Of a stretch of DNA of 35,356 nucleotides, positions 31,397 through 35,356 are shown piece by piece. Origin of the DNA: Phascolarctobacterium sp. GTDB lineage: Bacteria > Bacillota > Negativicutes > Acidaminococcales > Acidaminococcaceae. The notes beneath the pieces are model-generated. The model was not told the DNA's origin. It searched no databases and worked only from the letters and a program-made list of their open reading frames with translations. Position numbers and translations under genes: made by a program. Positions within the stretch are counted from its first letter, which is position 1; the number at the start of each line of letters is the position of its first letter. The stretch covers positions 1 through 35,356 of the forward strand of contig JAFTID010000082.1 of the NCBI GenBank assembly GCA_017457085.1. Reading direction: 5' to 3'.

Positions 31397-34300
31397 ATGA
31401 GTATGATTAGAAGAATTTTTGTGGAAAAGAAAGATGCTTTTGCCGTTGAGGCACACGGTCTTTTGGCAGACCTGCGCAACAATCTTGGTATGACTGGCTT
31501 GGAAAACATTCGTATGATGAACCGTTACGATGTTATGGGCTTGAATGACGAAGAATTTGCAATGGCAAAAAAATTAGTTCTTTCTGAACCTCCTGTTGAC
31601 AAAGTTTTGGAAGAAGAACTTGCTTTGGAAGCTGGCGCACACGCATTTGCTGTGGAACTGCTGCCCGGTCAATACGACCAACGTGAAGACTTTGCGGAAC
31701 AATGCATTCAATTGATTACCCAAAAAGATCGTCCGATGGTTGCAGCTGCTAAAGTTTATGTTCTTGAAGGTGAATTGAGCGAAGATGAAGTTGCTAAAAT
31801 TAAAGCATACTGCATCAACCCGATTGAAGCTCGTGAAGCTGAATGGGGCAAACCGGAAACTTTGGAAAGCACTTGCGAAGAACCTGCTAAAATTGCTCGT
31901 GTTGCTGGTTTCTTGACCATGACTCGTGAAGAAGCAGAAGCTATGCGTAAAGACATGGGCTTGGCAATGAGCATTGAAGACCTTCTGTGGTGTCAACAAT
32001 ACTTTAATGAAGAAAAACGCGAACCGACCATCACTGAAATTCGCGTTCTTGACACCTACTGGTCTGACCACTGCCGTCACACCACCTTCATGACTCAAAT
32101 TGAAGATGTAGAAATTGTACCCGGCACTTACACTAAACCGGTACAAGAAGCTTATGATAAATACATGGCTGCTCGTGATGGCGTATATGGCGAAAATACC
32201 GAGCGCCCTGTAACCTTGATGGATATCGCAGTTATCGGCATGAAGAAACTGCGTAAGGAAGGCAAGCTTGCTGACTTGGACGAATCCGAAGAAATCAATG
32301 CATGCTCCATCGTGGTACCTATCGAAGTAGATGGTAACACCGAAGAATGGCTGGTTATGTTCAAAAACGAAACCCACAACCATCCCACTGAAATCGAACC
32401 CTTCGGTGGCGCTGCTACCTGCTTGGGCGGTGCAATCCGTGACCCGCTCTCCGGTCGTTCCTATGTATATCAAGCAATGCGCGTAACTGGCGCTGCTGAC
32501 CCGCGCGTTCCTGTTTCTGAAACTATTGAAGGCAAATTGCCCCAACGCAAAATCACCATCGGTGCTGCTGCAGGCTATAGCTCCTATGGTAATCAAATTG
32601 GTTTGGCAACTGGCCACGTTCAAGAATACTACAACGATAAATTCGTTGCAAAACGCATGGAAATTGGTGCTGTAATTGGTGCTGCTCCCCGTAGTGCAGT
32701 TCGTCGTGAACGTCCTGCTGCCGGCGATATCGTAGTACTTCTGGGTGGTCAAACTGGTCGTGACGGCTGTGGCGGTGCAACTGGTTCCTCCAAAGAACAT
32801 ACTGTAGACTCCTTGATGAGCTGCGGTGCAGAAGTACAAAAAGGCAATCCGCCTACTGAACGTAAAATCCAACGCTTGTTCCGCAATCCGGAAGTTACTG
32901 CAATGATTAAACGCTGCAATGACTTCGGTGCAGGCGGTGTATCTGTAGCTATTGGCGAATTGACATACGGTCTTGTAATTGACCTTGATAAAGTTCCTAA
33001 AAAATACGAAGGCTTGGACGGCACTGAGCTTGCTATCTCCGAATCTCAAGAACGTATGGCAGTTGTAATTGAAGCTGCTAATAAAGAAGCCTTCATTAAA
33101 TTTGCTGACCAAGAAAACTTGGAAGCTACCGTTGTTGCAGAAGTATCTGCTGACCCGCGTCTTGTTATGTACTGGAGAGGGGATAAGATTGTAGATTTGT
33201 CCCGTGCTTTCCTCGATACTAACGGCGTGGCACAACACACCAGCATCGTAGTTGAAGATACTAAAGCTGACAACGTATTTGATAAAGTTCCTGCAGAAGT
33301 TGCAGAAGCTGCTGACCTGAAAGCTGCTTGGCTGGGTAACTTGGCTCGCCTCAATGTTTGCAGCCAAAAAGGTTTGTCTGAACGCTTTGATAGCACCATT
33401 GGTCGTGGTACTGTAATGATGCCTTTCGGTGGCAAAACTCAAATTACTCCGTCCGAAGGTATGGTAGGCAGAATTCCTGTGCTCCACGGCACTACTACTG
33501 CTGCTTCCGTAATGGCTTGCGGTTACAATCCGGAAGTTGCAATCTGGAGCCCGTTCCACGGCGCAATGTACGCAGTTGTAGAATCTGTAGTACGTGCAGT
33601 AGCCTTGGGTGCTGACCCGGCAAAACTGCGCTTGACTTTGCAAGAATACTTCCCTAAACTGAACAACACCTCTGCTTGGGGCTTACCCTTTGGCGCACTC
33701 TTAGGTGCGTTCACCGCTCTGGATGCTTTGGAACTGCCTGCAATTGGCGGTAAAGACTCTATGTCCGGTACCTTTATGGATAAAACTGTTCCGCCTACCT
33801 TGGTTTCCTTCGCTGTAGGTGTAATTGATGGTAATAAATCTGTTTCCGCAGAATTTAAAGAAGCAGGCAACGAAGTTGTCTTCCTGGCCTGCCCGCGTGA
33901 CAATGCAGAAGTATTTGACTTCGCAGCATTGCGCAAAAACCTTGGTGCTGTTCACGCTGCAATGGAAGCTGGCAAAATTAAGGCTGCAGCAGCAGTTAAA
34001 GATGGTGGTATCGCAGCTCTCGTAACTACCATGTGCCTTGGTAACCAACTTGGCTTTGAATTTATCAAACCCTTCCGTGATACTGATAGCCTCTTCACCT
34101 TGCAACCGGGCGGTATGGTGCTCGAACTTGCTAAAGGCGTAGAACCGGAAGATGTATTCGAAGGTTTGGAATATATGCTCCTTGGTCACACCACTGCTGA
34201 AGCTGGCGTAGCAATCAACGACGTGGTAATCTCCGAAGCAGAAGCAAAAGCTTCCTACATGGAAACCCTCCAAGGCATCTTCCCCCACAAACTTGCTGAC

Positions 34301-35173
34301 GTGGAAGAACCTGCTGACATTGCACAACCCCTTTACAAAGCAGAACTGCCTTTGACCGCACCCATTACCATTGCTAAACCCCGCGTATTCATTCCTGTAT
34401 TCCCCGGTATCAACTGCGAATACGATAGTGCGCGTGCCTTCGAAGCAGCAGGTGCAGTAGCTGATACTTTCGTAGTACGTAACCTCACTGCTCAAGCAAT
34501 TGAAGAATCCGTTGAAAAAATGGTTCAATACATCAACAACGCACAAATCGTGATGATTCCTGGTGGCTTCTCTGCAGGCGACGAACCGGACGGCAGCGGT
34601 AAATTTATCGCAACCATGCTCCGCAACCCGCGCATTAAAGAAGCAGTTAGTGATTTGCTCAACAACCGTGACGGTTTGATGCTTGGTATCTGCAACGGCT
34701 TCCAAGCTTTGATTAAACTTGGTCTTGTTCCTTACGGCGAAATCCGTGATATGGAAGAAGCTAGCCCCACCTTGACCTTCAACAATATTGGTCGTCACAT
34801 TTCTCAAATTGTTACCACCAAAGTTGTTTCCAATAAATCTCCGTGGCTGGCAATGTGTGAACCTGGCGATGAACACGCAATTGCAGTTTCCCATGGCGAA
34901 GGTCGCTTCTACGCACCGGAAAGCACCATTAAAGAACTCTTTGCTAACGGTCAAGTTGCAACCCAATATGTGGATGCAACAGGCAACCCGACCATGAACA
35001 TGCCTTGCAACCCCAACGGTAGCTTGTACGCAATCGAAGGTATTACCAGTCCCGACGGTCGTGTGCTTGGTAAAATGGGTCACACCGAACGCTTCACCGA
35101 TGGTCTGTTCCGTAACATCTATGGCAACAAAGACCAAATGCTGTTCAAATCCGGCGTAAATTATTTCAAATAA
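31397..35173 (+). CDS. purL: Phosphoribosylformylglycinamidine synthase, single chain (clade II)
   Basis: 1258 residues combining synthetase and glutaminase. The synthetase part shows DHCRHTTFMTQI near residue 224, NETHNHPTEIEPFGGAA near 324, GRDGCGGATGSSKEHT and GGKDSMSGTF. The class I glutaminase domain begins about residue 995 (VFPGINCEYDSARAFEAAGA), with nucleophile C1099 in LGICNGFQALI and H1166/E1168 in SHGEGRF; all are present. It makes FGAM from FGAR, ATP and glutamine in purine synthesis. Length and motifs fit the clostridial clade, where PurS, PurQ and small PurL are replaced by one chain. ATG 31397 has GGAGG 8 bases upstream; an ATG 51 bases earlier overlaps the previous gene and has no such site. 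Codon bias is very strong. No other purine gene is nearby. Confidence 0.96.
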   Translation: MSMIRRIFVEKKDAFAVEAHGLLADLRNNLGMTGLENIRMMNRYDVMGLNDEEFAMAKKLVLSEPPVDKVLEEELALEAGAHAFAVELLPGQYDQREDFAEQCIQLITQKDRPMVAAAKVYVLEGELSEDEVAKIKAYCINPIEAREAEWGKPETLESTCEEPAKIARVAGFLTMTREEAEAMRKDMGLAMSIEDLLWCQQYFNEEKREPTITEIRVLDTYWSDHCRHTTFMTQIEDVEIVPGTYTKPVQEAYDKYMAARDGVYGENTERPVTLMDIAVIGMKKLRKEGKLADLDESEEINACSIVVPIEVDGNTEEWLVMFKNETHNHPTEIEPFGGAATCLGGAIRDPLSGRSYVYQAMRVTGAADPRVPVSETIEGKLPQRKITIGAAAGYSSYGNQIGLATGHVQEYYNDKFVAKRMEIGAVIGAAPRSAVRRERPAAGDIVVLLGGQTGRDGCGGATGSSKEHTVDSLMSCGAEVQKGNPPTERKIQRLFRNPEVTAMIKRCNDFGAGGVSVAIGELTYGLVIDLDKVPKKYEGLDGTELAISESQERMAVVIEAANKEAFIKFADQENLEATVVAEVSADPRLVMYWRGDKIVDLSRAFLDTNGVAQHTSIVVEDTKADNVFDKVPAEVAEAADLKAAWLGNLARLNVCSQKGLSERFDSTIGRGTVMMPFGGKTQITPSEGMVGRIPVLHGTTTAASVMACGYNPEVAIWSPFHGAMYAVVESVVRAVALGADPAKLRLTLQEYFPKLNNTSAWGLPFGALLGAFTALDALELPAIGGKDSMSGTFMDKTVPPTLVSFAVGVIDGNKSVSAEFKEAGNEVVFLACPRDNAEVFDFAALRKNLGAVHAAMEAGKIKAAAAVKDGGIAALVTTMCLGNQLGFEFIKPFRDTDSLFTLQPGGMVLELAKGVEPEDVFEGLEYMLLGHTTAEAGVAINDVVISEAEAKASYMETLQGIFPHKLADVEEPADIAQPLYKAELPLTAPITIAKPRVFIPVFPGINCEYDSARAFEAAGAVADTFVVRNLTAQAIEESVEKMVQYINNAQIVMIPGGFSAGDEPDGSGKFIATMLRNPRIKEAVSDLLNNRDGLMLGICNGFQALIKLGLVPYGEIRDMEEASPTLTFNNIGRHISQIVTTKVVSNKSPWLAMCEPGDEHAIAVSHGEGRFYAPESTIKELFANGQVATQYVDATGNPTMNMPCNPNGSLYAIEGITSPDGRVLGKMGHTERFTDGLFRNIYGNKDQMLFKSGVNYFK

Positions 35174-35192
35174 TATAGTGTGAAATTATTAA

Positions 35193-35220
35193 AGAGCTCT
35201 CAACGAAAGTTGAGAGCTCT
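35193..35220 (+). terminator. Strong hairpin after purL
   Basis: A perfect 12-bp stem AGAGCTCTCAAC / GTTGAGAGCTCT closed by a GAAA tetraloop, 19 bases past the purL stop. It is followed by CAGACT, not by T's, so it may act as an RNA-stabilising 3' hairpin or as part of a tandem terminator. Confidence 0.6.
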
Positions 35221-35233
35221 CAGACTGTCGATA

Positions 35234-35259
35234 AAGGTCACCGAAAGGTGGCCTTTTTT
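35234..35259 (+). terminator. Rho-independent terminator
   Basis: AAGGTCACC / GGTGGCCTT (one T-G pair) around a GAAA tetraloop, ending in TTTTTT. It lies between the purL hairpin and the transposase start and could belong to purL or to the IS end. Confidence 0.85.
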
Positions 35260-35284
35260 GATATAATTAAACAGGGTGATAAAA

Positions 35285-35356
35285 TTGTTAGTCAGAGAAG
35301 AAAACGAGCGTAATATATTGGAATTCGTTAATATGGAAGAACTTGTTCCACAAGAC
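35285..35356 (+). CDS. Transposase N-terminus, IS1182-like (partial at window edge)
   Basis: A frame begins with TTG after AGGGTGAT and runs off the right edge after 24 codons: LVREENERNILEFV, then MEELVPQD. This opening resembles the N-terminus of IS1182/IS5-type transposases as I remember them (acidic-basic stretch, then an ELVPQDHL motif). A TATAAT at 35262-35267 may be its -10. The catalytic part is outside the window, and no terminal repeat was identified. Confidence 0.65.
   Translation, partial: MLVREENERNILEFVNMEELVPQD

Noticed and set aside
31574..33643. A very long open frame (about 690 codons) on the minus strand inside purL
   Set aside because: It is antisense to an unmistakable, strongly codon-biased gene. 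Avoidance of TTA, CTA and TCA codons removes antisense stops; the translation is compositionally odd (rich in Phe, Ser, Asn, Cys) and shows no family motif.
33701..35137. A second long minus-strand frame opposite the 3' half of purL
   Set aside because: Same explanation as above: a codon-bias shadow with no ribosome site or recognisable domain.

Overview
The window reads as chromosomal DNA of a low-to-mid GC anaerobic Firmicute with an outer membrane, most likely a member of the Negativicutes (Acidaminococcaceae-like, for example Phascolarctobacterium; the genus is an inference). The clues are Firmicute-type machinery (AddAB, single-chain clade-II PurL, a perfect Bacillus-type parS site, strong AGGAGG ribosome sites), an O-antigen ligase/polymerase-type protein that implies LPS, and strictly anaerobic redox genes ([FeFe] hydrogenase, ferredoxin-fused EtfA). 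Transposase fragments of two different IS families lie at the two ends.

Layout. 1-4560 is accessory: the tail of an ISL3-type transposase, a gap with a parS site, a small sigma-like regulator (-) that lacks a standard start codon at its natural N-terminus, an O-antigen ligase-like membrane protein (+), a restriction-endonuclease-like remnant, and an AbiEi/AbiEii type IV toxin-antitoxin pair (-). 4594-8165 (-) is a two-gene hydrogenase operon: a protein joining the NuoF C-terminal Fe-S domain to a GltD/NfnB-like flavoprotein, translationally coupled to an [FeFe] hydrogenase. 8429-18290 (+) holds a sodium:solute symporter, dnaE, etfB-etfA, pyk and an unrecognised helical protein. 18391-24832 (+) is an addB-addA-small membrane protein operon. 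24870-27173 (-) is a CPA2 cation/proton antiporter that shares a bidirectional terminator with it.

27333-28704 (+) is the most unusual part. It encodes a class IV aminotransferase homologue in which the Schiff-base lysine and a PLP-phosphate arginine are both asparagine, followed one base later by an ECF-transporter S-component-like membrane protein. Then come a zinc-ribbon membrane protein, a DUF2156 protein plus Eis-like acetyltransferase pair, and purL followed by two hairpins and the start of an IS1182-type transposase.

Metabolically the window links redox balancing (hydrogenase with its NAD(P)H-type partner, Etf with a ferredoxin domain) with glycolytic output (pyruvate kinase), DNA replication and repair (DnaE, AddAB), purine synthesis and envelope functions. 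No tRNA, rRNA, CRISPR array or recognisable riboswitch was seen. Assignments rest on motifs read by eye and on remembered family features; no database search was run.
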